Of a DNA stretch of 64,000 bases, positions 18,016-26,699 are shown piece by piece (the first letter of the stretch is position 1; the number at the start of each line of letters is the position of its first letter). The stretch spans positions 186,001 to 250,000 of the forward strand of contig JBBCJU010000001.1 of the NCBI GenBank assembly GCA_037190145.1. Direction: 5' to 3'. Under the pieces are notes generated by a model, which did not search any database, was not told the origin of the DNA, and was given only the letters and a program-made list of their open reading frames with translations. This DNA comes from 55-13 sp037190145. Lineage in GTDB: Bacteria > Armatimonadota > Fimbriimonadia > Fimbriimonadales > Fimbriimonadaceae. The position numbers and the translations under genes are program-made.

Positions 18016-18296
18016 TTATTCGCAAAGCGATCCAACGTTCTTCGAACCTCAAAAATCCGCTCATCACGGCTGAGGTTTGGTGTGCAAGTCGCATCCTCTG
18101 CATCACCCAGGCAGTTTTCCAAGTGCTCAGCAATCATCAAGTTTGCCAGCCGGTCCAATGCCGCTCTTGAGGCCGAAATTTGAGTCAAGAGATCATTACA
18201 CGATCTTCCCGAATCCAGCATCTTTTCAATGCCCTCCAACTGACCTTGTAGCTTGTGAAGCCGTACCACCATATCCTTCTGCACTTGTTTTCGCAT
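18012..18296 (-). CDS. csoR: CsoR/RcnR-family metal-sensing repressor
   Basis: 94 residues from MRKQVQKDMV, the usual CsoR length; 27 nt of open frame upstream was excluded. All-helical DUF156 protein with VVRLHKLQGQLEGIEKML. Cu(I)-type ligands are Cys33 (RSCND), His58 and Cys62 (AEHLENC), the C-H-C set of copper-sensing CsoR. Apo-protein binds DNA and metal releases it. It is divergent from a pseudopilin gene, and the gap contains a TAGGGGGTAT-type site like known CsoR operators. A second such site precedes the pseudopilin at 20 kb. Its 3' end overlaps the interrupted STN-like gene by 4 nt, convergently. No copper ATPase gene is in the window. Confidence 0.88.
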   Translation of the reverse strand: MRKQVQKDMVVRLHKLQGQLEGIEKMLDSGRSCNDLLTQISASRAALDRLANLMIAEHLENCLGDAEDATCTPNLSRDERIFEVRRTLDRFANN

Positions 18297-18318
18297 GAAT
18301 TTACTCAAAAATCTATCA

Positions 18319-18351
18319 TACACCTAGGGGGTATAGGTATATAATCTTTTT
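18319..18351 (+). promoter_or_regulatory. CsoR-like operator with leaderless promoter
   Basis: TAGGGGGTATAGGTAT (18325-18340) overlaps a perfect TATAAT (18340-18345). Six nt later is the GTG of the pseudopilin, so transcription probably starts at the start codon (leaderless). On the opposite strand the same sequence precedes csoR and gives a TATGAT -10, so binding here would control both genes. The motif recurs at 19904-19921 as TAGGGGGTATTGGTAT. Confidence 0.65.
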
Positions 18352-19071
18352 GTGCGAAATTTGAAAGCTTTTACATTGATCGAGCTTTTGGTGGTGATTG
18401 CGATTATCGCCATCCTCGCCGCGATCCTGTTCCCCGTTTTTGCTCAAGCAAAGGAAGCAGCGAAGAAGACGGCGGATGCTTCCAACATGCGGCAATTGGC
18501 CACGGCCATGCTCATGTACGCCAGCGACAATGACGGCGGAACACCTTCAAGCATGCACAGCGCTTCGGGCAACCTCAATCGCGCATGGGTCTATAACCTA
18601 ACCCCTTACACAACTAAGGTCGATGAACTTAGGGTTTCTCCAGCTGATCCTAAAGGTCGTGAGCGAACTAGGCTCGGCGCAACCAGTTATGTAATCAATG
18701 GCTATTTGACCGACCTTACGGACCAAATGGAAGCGCCGGAAATCGCACCCGGAATGACTCGTTCACTAGACAATTTGCCCAGGTCTTCCGAGACCATGCT
18801 TTTTTGGGTCATCGCTTTCAGCAAGTCCGCTGCTAGCTACGATGATCATGTCCATTCCTACAACTGGTTTATGACCAGTAATCCCGCCACCCGGTGGACA
18901 AGGATTACAAGCGAAATCATGCCTGATGCCTTCAATCGATCAGGCTCAGACCACACCAAAGGGAATGCGAACCATGTGTACGCAGACACCCATGTCAAAA
19001 ACCTCCCTGCCGGACGCCTGTACGGTTGGGCTCAACAAGGCTTCGACTTCGCAAAGCCGCCTCAAGACTAG
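18352..19071 (+). CDS. Solitary pseudopilin, CsoR-linked
   Basis: 239 residues, GTG start, MRNLKAFTLIELLVVIAIIA. Only five residues precede the predicted cleavage before Phe. The N-terminal helix is followed by AQAKEAAKKTADASNMRQLA, LMYASDNDGGTPS and the C-terminal DHTKGNANHVYADTHVKNLP (H-X9-D-type ending with T in place of G). Twenty nt downstream is a choice-of-anchor-M PEP-CTERM gene, so the two probably form an operon. The promoter overlaps a CsoR-like site. Likely inner-membrane/periplasm-anchored; whether it joins a pilus-like fibre is unknown. Confidence 0.87.
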   Translation: MRNLKAFTLIELLVVIAIIAILAAILFPVFAQAKEAAKKTADASNMRQLATAMLMYASDNDGGTPSSMHSASGNLNRAWVYNLTPYTTKVDELRVSPADPKGRERTRLGATSYVINGYLTDLTDQMEAPEIAPGMTRSLDNLPRSSETMLFWVIAFSKSAASYDDHVHSYNWFMTSNPATRWTRITSEIMPDAFNRSGSDHTKGNANHVYADTHVKNLPAGRLYGWAQQGFDFAKPPQD

Positions 19072-19090
19072 ATTCAATTGGAGAGAGAAT

Positions 19091-19840
19091 ATGCATTTCA
19101 AATACACAACCCTGGCTCTATTAGCTGCATGTGCAACTATGGGCAACGCTCAAATGATCCAGATATCGGAAGGTCACACCGATCTCGGCCTTGGCTATGA
19201 AAACGGTAGTTGGGATCCACACATTCATGCTGGCGATCTTGGAGAAGAGTTCTCACCGGAAGAAGCTTATTTATACTATGGAGAGACTGCCCGATACACT
19301 CGACCGGCAGGAAGCGCGTACGCGTTTACCGGTGCCGCAGAGGGTCAGCAAATTTGGCGAAGCTTCACAAATAGCGTTGCCGGTATTCCGTGGCTTGGTT
19401 TCGGTTTTGAAGAGATTGCCCCTGGAACCTTCGGCACATACCTTCAAACAGATGACCGCCGAGATCCCATCGTCGCGGAATGGGTGGATCTGCAACTCCT
19501 CGACTACTCCGCACCAACCGGCGGGCACATTTCATTTTTCCAAGGTGGAGGAAGCACACCGAATGTTTGGTTTGCGACTTCGGACGGAATAGACGCAACA
19601 GATAAGTTCATCTCCACTGTAGGTGGGCATGAGCACGGTTCATTTCTCTTCACGGCAGCCGGCGTGTACACGCTTACTTTTCAGGCCTCGGCCATCGATC
19701 TTATTAGTGGTCAAAGAATCTTCAGTGATCCTTACACCTACACATTCGGAGTAGAGGCCGCACCAGTTCCTGAGCCTGCCACACTTGCAGCTCTCGGATT
19801 TGGAGCCCTTGCCTTGATCAAGCGTCGCAAAAAACAATAA
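19091..19840 (+). CDS. PEP-CTERM surface protein with choice-of-anchor-M domain
   Basis: 249 residues from the ATG preceded by GGAGAG (6 nt). Signal peptide MHFKYTTLALLAACATMGNAQ. The body matches the choice-of-anchor M (TIGR03769-like) pattern: ISEGHTDLGLGYENGSWDPH, then GQQIWRSFTNSVAGIPWLGF and later HISFFQGGG and GGHEHGSFLFTAAGVYTLTF. The His-rich segments could bind metal. The C-terminus VPEPATLAALGFGALALIKR is a PEP-CTERM sorting signal for an exosortase, which is not in the window. In Actinobacteria this domain occurs next to metal ABC transporters, which fits the CsoR site upstream. Metal capture is inference. Confidence 0.85.
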   Translation: MHFKYTTLALLAACATMGNAQMIQISEGHTDLGLGYENGSWDPHIHAGDLGEEFSPEEAYLYYGETARYTRPAGSAYAFTGAAEGQQIWRSFTNSVAGIPWLGFGFEEIAPGTFGTYLQTDDRRDPIVAEWVDLQLLDYSAPTGGHISFFQGGGSTPNVWFATSDGIDATDKFISTVGGHEHGSFLFTAAGVYTLTFQASAIDLISGQRIFSDPYTYTFGVEAAPVPEPATLAALGFGALALIKRRKKQ

Positions 19841-19854
19841 TCGCGAACAGAATG

Positions 19855-19880
19855 GCCCCTCGTGCATGAGGGGCTTTTAT
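19855..19880 (+). terminator. Intrinsic terminator
   Basis: GCCCCT/AGGGGC stem (19855-19874, loop CGTGCATG) followed by TTTTAT, 15 nt after the PEP-CTERM gene stop. Confidence 0.8.
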
Positions 19881-19903
19881 GTAACAATTCGACTTATATA
19901 CCA

Positions 19904-19925
19904 TTAGGGGGTATTGGTATTATTT
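19904..19925 (+). promoter_or_regulatory. Second CsoR-like operator
   Basis: TTAGGGGGTATTGGTATTAT repeats the site at 18325-18345 with few differences and again overlaps a -10-like TATTAT. It lies about 125 nt upstream of the pseudopilin that heads the 20-23 kb four-gene chain. The shared motif suggests joint control by the CsoR protein encoded at 18 kb. Confidence 0.6.
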
Positions 19926-20046
19926 CCTAGGCTTACTTAATTCCACAACCATCGAAATCGCGCACTAACCAGCAGAGCTAAATGTCTCAGAAAGGGGCCA
20001 CTCGCTTGGCTCCTCAACCCTGCCTCCAAATCACTAAACAACCTAT

Positions 20047-20919
20047 ATGAAATCACGAGCTTTTACACTTATCGAACTACTAGTTGTCATTGCTATCATT
20101 GCCATCCTGGCTGCGATCTTGTTCCCCGTCTTTGCCCAGGCGAAGGCTGCCGCGAAGAAGGCCAGCAATATATCGAATCTAAAGCAGATTGGTCTGGCCA
20201 CCATCATGTACAGCGGTGACTATGATGACTACGTCACGCCATACCAAGTACCGGGTGATGGCCCAACTACCGGAGTAGGATCAGGAACCGTTTGGTGGCA
20301 CGGGAAAAGTATCCGCGAAGGCGGTCCTCTCGCTTTTAACTACTACCGAAATCAAGGATTGATCTATCCGTACATGAAGAATGCGGAAATCCAAGATTGT
20401 CCCGTTGGCAAATCAATTCCCTCGCCATTCACCGCTTGGCAAAACGGCAATCTGGTTCCTGCCTACGGCACCAACAACGCGATTTGGGTGCAGCCCAACG
20501 CTACAAATCCTGCAGTAAACATGGGGCAAGTTGAAGAGGTGGCAAACACCATCTCCATGCTGGATGCGGTCAACGCCTGCACGCCAACATCATTAACCAA
20601 ATCTTTCTTTGCACTGCCTCCCTACGATATGGATTACGATGTCGATAACGGTTCTGGCTCCGGGTTTAACGATTGCTACTCGCCTAGAGTGCATGGCAGA
20701 CATAGCGGTGGGATGGCTTGTATCCTTTGGGTGGACGGCCACGTAGCCGCGAAGAAGCCAAGTTACAGAAGCAATGGCACAGAGCGGCAACGGATTCGCC
20801 AAGCTGCCAATATTGGCGAGCTCAGCCCCATCGCCTTACCCCAAATCATTAATTCAGGCGATCCTAACATCCCTCAATTCAATTTCTATTGGTCACTCAA
20901 CAAGGCAACCGGCAAATGA
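20047..20919 (+). CDS. Solitary pseudopilin heading a four-gene chain
   Basis: 290 residues, MKSRAFTLIELLVVIAIIA, helix to FPVFAQAKAAAKKASNISN. The globular domain contains VEEVANTISMLDAV and the H-X9-DG-like ending HGRHSGGMACILWVDGHVAA. It heads a chain in which each of the next three genes starts with an ATGA overlap (lipoprotein, exported protein, Tat-exported FAD oxidoreductase). A CsoR-like site and a ~125-nt leader precede it. Confidence 0.88.
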   Translation: MKSRAFTLIELLVVIAIIAILAAILFPVFAQAKAAAKKASNISNLKQIGLATIMYSGDYDDYVTPYQVPGDGPTTGVGSGTVWWHGKSIREGGPLAFNYYRNQGLIYPYMKNAEIQDCPVGKSIPSPFTAWQNGNLVPAYGTNNAIWVQPNATNPAVNMGQVEEVANTISMLDAVNACTPTSLTKSFFALPPYDMDYDVDNGSGSGFNDCYSPRVHGRHSGGMACILWVDGHVAAKKPSYRSNGTERQRIRQAANIGELSPIALPQIINSGDPNIPQFNFYWSLNKATGK

Positions 20920-21188
20920 AGAAGAATCTATTGCCAATCCTGCTCGGACTGCTTCTGATCGCAGGTTGCTCCGATAACTCCTCAAGTGCAAATCAAACAA
21001 CGCCATCAAGCCTTATGAGTCAGATCAACCATGGAATGACACTGGCAGAAGTGGAGCAGATCGTGGGGAGTCCTGGGGTTCCGTCACCACAAGACCGGAG
21101 AGCCTACGTCTTCACCAAGGGCGGTGAACAAATTTTGGTTCGAATTCATGGAGACCACGTCGACACCATAGAGGCTATCTCTCAATGA
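20916..21188 (+). CDS. Small lipoprotein with SmpA/OmlA-like domain
   Basis: 90 residues. Signal MKKNLLPILLGLLLIAGC with lipobox IAGC. The mature part includes INHGMTLAEVEQIVGSPGVP, the helix-turn characteristic of SmpA/OmlA (BamE-like) folds, then YVFTKGGEQILVRIHGD strands. The BamE-like fold is often found in outer-membrane assembly lipoproteins, but the short domain is also used elsewhere. The ATG overlaps the pseudopilin stop (ATGA) and its own stop overlaps the next gene in the same way. Confidence 0.78.
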   Translation: MKKNLLPILLGLLLIAGCSDNSSSANQTTPSSLMSQINHGMTLAEVEQIVGSPGVPSPQDRRAYVFTKGGEQILVRIHGDHVDTIEAISQ

Positions 21189-22045
21189 TTCGTTCGCTTA
21201 TTCTCATCCTTGCAATTACTTTCAGTCTTTCCTCGGCACGCTCTCAAGGTGTGTCGAGATCGGAATGCTTCCCTGTAGAGCGGCTTCCCAAAGAGTTGAG
21301 ACCTCAAGCCGAGGAGCTTCTCCTCAAGCTCCTCGACTCAGAAGCGCTCTACACCTTGGTCGGAAACTTAAAGCCCTTGAGTTCCGGCTGGGCAAGTTTA
21401 CGTATAGACGTGGACAACCCCAATCTAGCGGAAGCAGAGCAACTGCGGCAGGTTCTGCGAACCTTTCGCTGCGGTGACGAGTTATCTGCAAACCTTCAGC
21501 CCTTCTGGCGGGTATTTGAGGGTCGCAGGTACTTGGATGCTTACCTCTTTAATCACCGTCTTGTCGCCGAAAAAATCCGTCAACATCAGCGGTTCTTTGG
21601 CTTCTATGGAGTGTCTCCTTCATCAAACCCAGTTGAGGTCCTAATGGCATTCGAAGTGGATCAGACCCCTCAACGAAATCGAGGATACGGTTACCTCTTC
21701 GGATATCCAAAATATGCAGTGGACTTCTTCGTGGAGTCCGAACAGGTATCACGAGCAACCAAACAATTTGTTGAAAGAGACTTCTTTGCTGTACCCGTAT
21801 TTGCGGGAGAAACCGGTCGCTTTGTCTGGGCGGTGCCAAAAGGTCATGTCCCCACTTCGGAAGACATCGGGATTAAGCAGCAAGCCGCACCAATCTTGAG
21901 CTACTACAAAAAACTGCGCACCAAATACATCGGCCCTAACAAAGCCGGAGTTGTGCAACTCCTTCGAGACTGGTTTGATAACGGAAAGGGGCAATGCAGT
22001 GCCCAAACGGCTCATCAGAAAGCCATGGGAGCTTCGCAAAAATGA
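21185..22045 (+). CDS. Exported protein of unknown function
   Basis: 286 residues with signal peptide MIRSLILILAITFSLSSARSQ. The rest is mixed alpha/beta, with a region of paired aromatic residues (GYGYLFGYPKYAVDFFVESE) and no motif I recognise. The central FWRVFEGRRYLDAYLFNHRL segment is basic. Translationally coupled at both ends (ATGA with the lipoprotein before and the oxidoreductase after). Its job is probably tied to the pseudopilin and the redox enzyme, in the periplasm or at the cell surface. Confidence 0.65.
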   Translation: MIRSLILILAITFSLSSARSQGVSRSECFPVERLPKELRPQAEELLLKLLDSEALYTLVGNLKPLSSGWASLRIDVDNPNLAEAEQLRQVLRTFRCGDELSANLQPFWRVFEGRRYLDAYLFNHRLVAEKIRQHQRFFGFYGVSPSSNPVEVLMAFEVDQTPQRNRGYGYLFGYPKYAVDFFVESEQVSRATKQFVERDFFAVPVFAGETGRFVWAVPKGHVPTSEDIGIKQQAAPILSYYKKLRTKYIGPNKAGVVQLLRDWFDNGKGQCSAQTAHQKAMGASQK

Positions 22046-23049
22046 CCCGCCGGACATTTCTTCTCTCCACCGGAGCCGCCGCCCTGCTTCCAACCCTCAA
22101 AGATATAGAACTGAATATGTCCAGTAAAGAATCAGAAGCCAAGCCTAATCATGTCGTCATCATCGGGGGGAGTTTTGCGGGCCTAGCCGCAGCTCTCCAA
22201 CTGGGTCGAGCTCGCCGCCACGTAGTCATTGTTGACACGGGCTTGCCTCGAAATCGGTTCGCAAATCACTCTCACGGGTTTCTTACTCAAGATGGTCAAC
22301 CACCCAAGAAAATCCTTGAACATGCGTTGGACCAACTGAAACGCTATCCAACGGTGAAACTCATCAATGGAGAAGCCATGAGCGCCGTATCAAAGGACGA
22401 TCTCTTTGAGATTTCTATTCGAGGCCAAGATACACTTCTCACCCGGCGTCTCATCTTGGCTTATGGTGTTAGAGATGAACTACCCACACTCTCCGGCCTA
22501 AAAGAGCGATGGGGGAAAACTGTATTTCACTGCCCCTATTGCCATGGATACGAAGTAAAAGACCTCCCTCTTGGCGTTTATGGCAAAGGCCCAAGTGCCG
22601 TTCATCAGTCCATCATGCTAAAAGATTGGAGCGACAAGGTGACTCTCTTTCTCACCGATCCATCCTCCCTTTCCGTTGAGGAAAGAGAGCGCATTAAGAA
22701 GCGAGGCGTACTCATTATCGAAACCCCCGCCAAGCAGCTCCTCGGAAGCGGTACGGACTTACAAGCCATTGAGCTGGCTAATGGCACAAAGATGCCGATC
22801 CGAGGACTTCTCATTGCCCCAACTTACCGTCCATCTGCAAACCTGCACGAATCCCTAGGATGCGAAACCACAGAGTTGCCAAACGGTAAGTACCTCAAAG
22901 TCGACGATCTCAAAAAGACATCCGTCAACGGAGTTTATGCCGCCGGAGACCTGGCACGCCCGATGCACAGCGTCACATTTGCCGTCGCAGATGGCTCACT
23001 TGCCGGTTCTGCATGTCATCAGTCCATGCTCGCCGAAGACTGGCATTAG
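22042..23049 (+). CDS. Tat-exported thioredoxin-reductase-like FAD/NAD(P) oxidoreductase
   Basis: 335 residues from the ATG that overlaps the previous stop. The N-terminus MTRRTFLLSTGAAALLPTL has a twin-Arg motif, so a folded flavoprotein may be exported through Tat. FAD-binding VVIIGGSFAGLAAALQLGRA, then FHCPYCHGYEVKD with the redox CPYC, and the C-terminal FAD motif VNGVYAAGDLARP. The NAD(P)-binding GxGxxG is weak (LGVYGKGPSAVHQ). The CPYC-HGYE form occurs in a thioredoxin-reductase-like family of Deinococcus and Actinobacteria. A redox partner could be a surface metal or disulfide. Last gene of the chain. Confidence 0.82.
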   Translation: MTRRTFLLSTGAAALLPTLKDIELNMSSKESEAKPNHVVIIGGSFAGLAAALQLGRARRHVVIVDTGLPRNRFANHSHGFLTQDGQPPKKILEHALDQLKRYPTVKLINGEAMSAVSKDDLFEISIRGQDTLLTRRLILAYGVRDELPTLSGLKERWGKTVFHCPYCHGYEVKDLPLGVYGKGPSAVHQSIMLKDWSDKVTLFLTDPSSLSVEERERIKKRGVLIIETPAKQLLGSGTDLQAIELANGTKMPIRGLLIAPTYRPSANLHESLGCETTELPNGKYLKVDDLKKTSVNGVYAAGDLARPMHSVTFAVADGSLAGSACHQSMLAEDWH

Positions 23050-23074
23050 CGGCCCTCGTCCGGGATCACGCTCT

Positions 23075-23986
23075 CTACCCAACGAGCTTGATCCCAAGCG
23101 CCTCTGCAGTTTGCGGACCACAAATACCATCATCACCGCCCATCCCAAAAGTCGCTTCTTGGAATTCCAAGAGTGCTCGTAAAGACCGTGGACCAAAGTC
23201 GCCATCGACTTTCCCCTCATAAAACTTCTTTAACTTCAGGGCTTCCTGAACCCGCCCTGCTCTTTCTCCAACCGAGCCAAACCGCACGCGCTCCAACCCT
23301 TTAGGGCCGTTCAGAACCAATCTCTGGACTTCACCCGAGTTGAATAGCCCATACCCAAAAGACTCTTGTTTCAGCTTGTAGCCACGATCGTAAAAGACCT
23401 TCCATGGACCGGTGGCGGGCGCATCGCCCCGCTGCTCGCACTTGGGATATCCAAGAACCACTTGACACCCTGCACTGCTAAAACTTCCATCAAGCCCTGG
23501 ACTCCAAGCGGCATGCAGATTATCCGCCGGATTCACAATCTCAACGCGATCATCGCCATCATAATCCAAGTCATCCGCTGTCCTTCGAATAGGTCGAGAA
23601 GCGCTCTGCCGCCAAGCCTCATGCCCAGTCTTAGCCCCCCGCTTATGCCAACCTTTTCGATAGTCTTTGTAAAACCCAGTCATCAGTTGGTTTGCCCCAA
23701 CTCCATTCCGCTTCTTTGCCGCGGTTACCGAAGATTGATGAGGAACCGTAGATCCCGCAAAAACCGCAAACTTCGCACTCTTCGGAGACCACTGGATTAA
23801 CGTACACCGAAGATTCAGGTAATTCACAACCACACTATCCAGCAGATGCTCAGATGCCTCATCAAGGTTGCTTGGGTCCGTTGGAATACAACCCCGAATG
23901 CCCACAAAGATCATTCCCGCAGGATCTAGCGGATATTCATTTAGGGCAAAAAGAGTGCCCAGCTTATCTGCCGAAAGCGTAAACAT
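23075..23986 (-). CDS. Protein with C-terminal peptidoglycan-binding domain
   Basis: 303 residues without a signal peptide. Residues ~240-300 form a PG_binding_1 three-helix domain (RAGRVQEALKLKKFYEGKVD, GDFGPRSLRALLEFQEATFG, DDGICGPQTAEALGI). The N-terminal part is not recognised; it contains DLDYDGDDRVEI (possible metal-binding acidic loop) and GSFSSAGCQVVLGYP, slightly like the SxGC motif of L,D-transpeptidases. Lack of export signal would fit a phage-type lysin or spore-like enzyme, but no phage genes adjoin it. Convergent with the FAD oxidoreductase gene, 25 nt apart. Start is preceded by AT-rich DNA. Confidence 0.7.
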   Translation of the reverse strand: MFTLSADKLGTLFALNEYPLDPAGMIFVGIRGCIPTDPSNLDEASEHLLDSVVVNYLNLRCTLIQWSPKSAKFAVFAGSTVPHQSSVTAAKKRNGVGANQLMTGFYKDYRKGWHKRGAKTGHEAWRQSASRPIRRTADDLDYDGDDRVEIVNPADNLHAAWSPGLDGSFSSAGCQVVLGYPKCEQRGDAPATGPWKVFYDRGYKLKQESFGYGLFNSGEVQRLVLNGPKGLERVRFGSVGERAGRVQEALKLKKFYEGKVDGDFGPRSLRALLEFQEATFGMGGDDGICGPQTAEALGIKLVG

Positions 23987-24144
23987 ACATATATAAAGAT
24001 CTTTAGAGCCTTATTTGTCAACCTAAATCTTTTTGTCACCGATAACTTACTTTCGAACATACGCCCCATCCTCGGCCTAACAATAGAAGGCTGTAGAAAA
24101 CACCGCCAAGGCACTTGAAAAGTCGATAGGTAAACTCACCGCAG

Positions 24145-24320
24145 ACGGAGGCTTGACTGTCGTGGTCAGGCTTTATTGGGGGAAGTCCGGTGAAAATCCG
24201 GCGCTGTGCCGCAACGGTGAAAGTCCGAATGCCCACTTCGTACTAGACAGTAATACTCACGAGCATGGGCACATTTAGCAAAGGTCAACGCCTTCTTAGC
24301 GCGTTGGATATTTTTTCGGC
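24145..24320 (+). promoter_or_regulatory. Cobalamin riboswitch with terminator platform, controlling metE
   Basis: The aptamer core reads GGAAGTCCGGTGAAAATCCG, GCGCTGTGCCGCAACGGT and AAGTCCGAATGCCC, all hallmark adenosylcobalamin-riboswitch pieces (about 24150-24275). Downstream a stem CAACGC (24286-24291) / GCGTTG (24301-24306) leads to TATTTTTT, a terminator-type expression platform. It precedes cobalamin-independent methionine synthase, so B12 should switch the gene off, matching the known logic. The stretch 23987-24144 shows no gene. Confidence 0.9.
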
Positions 24321-24367
24321 AAACATGTGGTTGCGGCATCCCATTGCATCGCGATTGGGAAAACCAA

Positions 24368-26650
24368 ATGCCAAATGCAAATCTGACCTTTTCACCTTTC
24401 ACCACAACGGTTCCGGGCTATCCCAGAGTAGCTACGGGCAGGGTGTACAAAACCCTTCTTGAACACTTTTGGAATCATCGAATATCAGTTGATGACTTCC
24501 AGACAGGCATCAATGATCTCGTTCAGGAACGGCTACAAGTCCAGTTGAGCAATCAACTCGACCATATTCCGGTTGGAGACTTCAGCCTTTACGATCATGT
24601 CTTAGATACCGCCATTCAATTCGGATGTATCCCGGAACGTTTTGATCACTTCAAGCGTGGGACAGCCCTCGAACTTTACTTCGCAATGGCGAGAGGAAAA
24701 GATGGCGTGCCGCCTCTGGAAATGACCAAGTGGTTCGATACCAATTATCACTATCTTGTGCCAGAAATCCCAAGCGCCTTTTATCTTCACGAAGCAAAAG
24801 CGCTCGACCAATACCAATTTGCAAAAGAGATAATCGGGGAACGCGCGAAGCCAGTTCTTCTCGGCCCGTTCTCCTTCCTCAAGCTTGCCCGATTGTCCGA
24901 CCAAGACCTGGTTGACAGACTTCAGGAACTGGTTCCACTCTACTGCCAGGTTATCCAGAGTTTGGTAGAAGCTGGAGCAAGCTATATCCAACTTGACGAA
25001 CCAAGTCTAGTCACCGACATTTCAGAGACTGAATCCGTCGCTTTCCAAACGGCTTACCATCAAATCGGAAAAGTCACGCCCGTGATTATCCAAACCTATT
25101 TTGGAGACATTGCCAGGCACTACAATTGGCTCAAAGAGCTACCCATTGGCGGTCTAGGTGTCGATTTCGTGCGCGGAAAAGCGGCCAATCTCACCGCCAT
25201 CCAAAGTGGATTTCCTTCCGACAAAATCCTGGTTGCCGGAGTAGTGGATGGTCGAAACATTTGGCGAAGCGATCTCAATGAAACTCAAGCACTAGTTAAG
25301 GAGCTTGCTCAATATGTCAGCCTCGAGCGCATCGTCCTGAGCTCCTCTTGTTCCTTATTGCACCTGCCCGAGACGGTGAGTTCAGAGGACAAATTGCCCG
25401 CAGACGTGAAGTCGGCTCTCTGCTTTGCTCAAGAAAGGTTGGGAGAATTGCGACTACTTTCCAATGCCCTCCAAAAAGGCAACGACTCGGTTTCAGAGGA
25501 TTGGAATCTCGCCACGAAAGCCTTTCAAGCTTGGCAAGAGAACCAGAGCCGGTTCATTCCAGATGTTCAGCAACGAGTTGAGAGCATTACGGATAAGGAC
25601 ACAAGTCGGCTAGCCTACGCCCAACGTAGGCCCTTCCAGGATCAAGCTCTGAATCTCCCCCCTCTTCCAACCACCACCATCGGCTCATTCCCCCAAACGC
25701 CGGAACTGCGAAAAGCCAGAACTCAAAGAGAATCCTCTCCGGAGTTCTATGAGCAAGCCATCAAAAATGAGATCCAGAAAGTAGTTGCCCTCCAAGAAGA
25801 TATCGGCCTTGACGTTCTAGTCCACGGAGAACCAGAAAGGAACGATATGGTCCAATTTTTCGGAGATCAAATGCAAGGGTTTACCACCACCGAGGAAGGT
25901 TGGGTGCAAAGCTACGGCAGCCGATGTGTGCGTCCTCCCATCATCTACGGCGATGTCGCTCGATTGCAGCCAATGACTGTTAAGGAATTGGCCTATGCCC
26001 AAAGCCTGACGCAAAAGCCGATGAAAGGAATGCTCACAGGCCCCATCACGATCCTTCAATGGAGCTTTGTCCGAGAAGATATTGCCCGTTCCCAAGTCGC
26101 ATACCAAATCGCCATTGCCATCCGAGGCGAAGTCCACGATCTCGAAGAAGCAGGGCTGAAAATCATCCAGATTGATGAGGCCGCTTTCCGAGAAGGTTTG
26201 CCGCTAAGAAAAGGGGACTGGCAAGCCTACTCAGACTGGGCAATCAAGGCTTTCCGACTAGCTACTAGCGGGGCAAAACCAACCACTCAAATCCACACGC
26301 ACATGTGTTACTCCGAGTTTGAAGACATGATCGAAGCCATCGCCGCGATGGATGCCGATGTCATCAGCATTGAGGATGCTCGAAGCGATGGAGCCTTGCT
26401 AGAAACCCTCAAAGAGTTCCAATATCCGCTTCAGATCGGCCCCGGCGTCTATGATATTCATAGCCCCAACGTTCCCACTGTGGAGTTCATCGAGAACAAA
26501 CTTCAGGCCACTCTCAAACGCCTTTCCCTCAACCAAGTTTGGGTAAATCCAGACTGCGGCCTCAAGACTCGCAAGTATGAAGAGATGATCCCTTCCCTGA
26601 AAAATTTGGTGGAAGCCGCCAAGCGAGTTCGAGCTTGTCAAAAGGCTTAA
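24368..26650 (+). CDS. metE: Cobalamin-independent methionine synthase
   Basis: 760 residues from the ATG (MPNANLTFSPFTTTVPGYPR), a normal MetE length; a TTG 24 nt upstream is less likely. It methylates homocysteine from 5-methyltetrahydropteroyltri-glutamate. Two TIM-barrel halves. C-terminal half: TIGSFPQTPELRKAR, DVLVHGEPERNDMVQFF, zinc ligands in TQIHTHMCYSEF (His, Cys) and WVNPDCGLKTRKY (Cys), plus SIEDARSDG. Controlled by the cobalamin riboswitch just upstream. A second cobalamin riboswitch begins about 50 nt after the stop. No metH is in the window. Confidence 0.95.
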   Translation: MPNANLTFSPFTTTVPGYPRVATGRVYKTLLEHFWNHRISVDDFQTGINDLVQERLQVQLSNQLDHIPVGDFSLYDHVLDTAIQFGCIPERFDHFKRGTALELYFAMARGKDGVPPLEMTKWFDTNYHYLVPEIPSAFYLHEAKALDQYQFAKEIIGERAKPVLLGPFSFLKLARLSDQDLVDRLQELVPLYCQVIQSLVEAGASYIQLDEPSLVTDISETESVAFQTAYHQIGKVTPVIIQTYFGDIARHYNWLKELPIGGLGVDFVRGKAANLTAIQSGFPSDKILVAGVVDGRNIWRSDLNETQALVKELAQYVSLERIVLSSSCSLLHLPETVSSEDKLPADVKSALCFAQERLGELRLLSNALQKGNDSVSEDWNLATKAFQAWQENQSRFIPDVQQRVESITDKDTSRLAYAQRRPFQDQALNLPPLPTTTIGSFPQTPELRKARTQRESSPEFYEQAIKNEIQKVVALQEDIGLDVLVHGEPERNDMVQFFGDQMQGFTTTEEGWVQSYGSRCVRPPIIYGDVARLQPMTVKELAYAQSLTQKPMKGMLTGPITILQWSFVREDIARSQVAYQIAIAIRGEVHDLEEAGLKIIQIDEAAFREGLPLRKGDWQAYSDWAIKAFRLATSGAKPTTQIHTHMCYSEFEDMIEAIAAMDADVISIEDARSDGALLETLKEFQYPLQIGPGVYDIHSPNVPTVEFIENKLQATLKRLSLNQVWVNPDCGLKTRKYEEMIPSLKNLVEAAKRVRACQKA

Positions 26651-26699
26651 GGAGACCATGGAGCAAGGTTCATTTATGCTAGGCTCATACCGTAAACAG

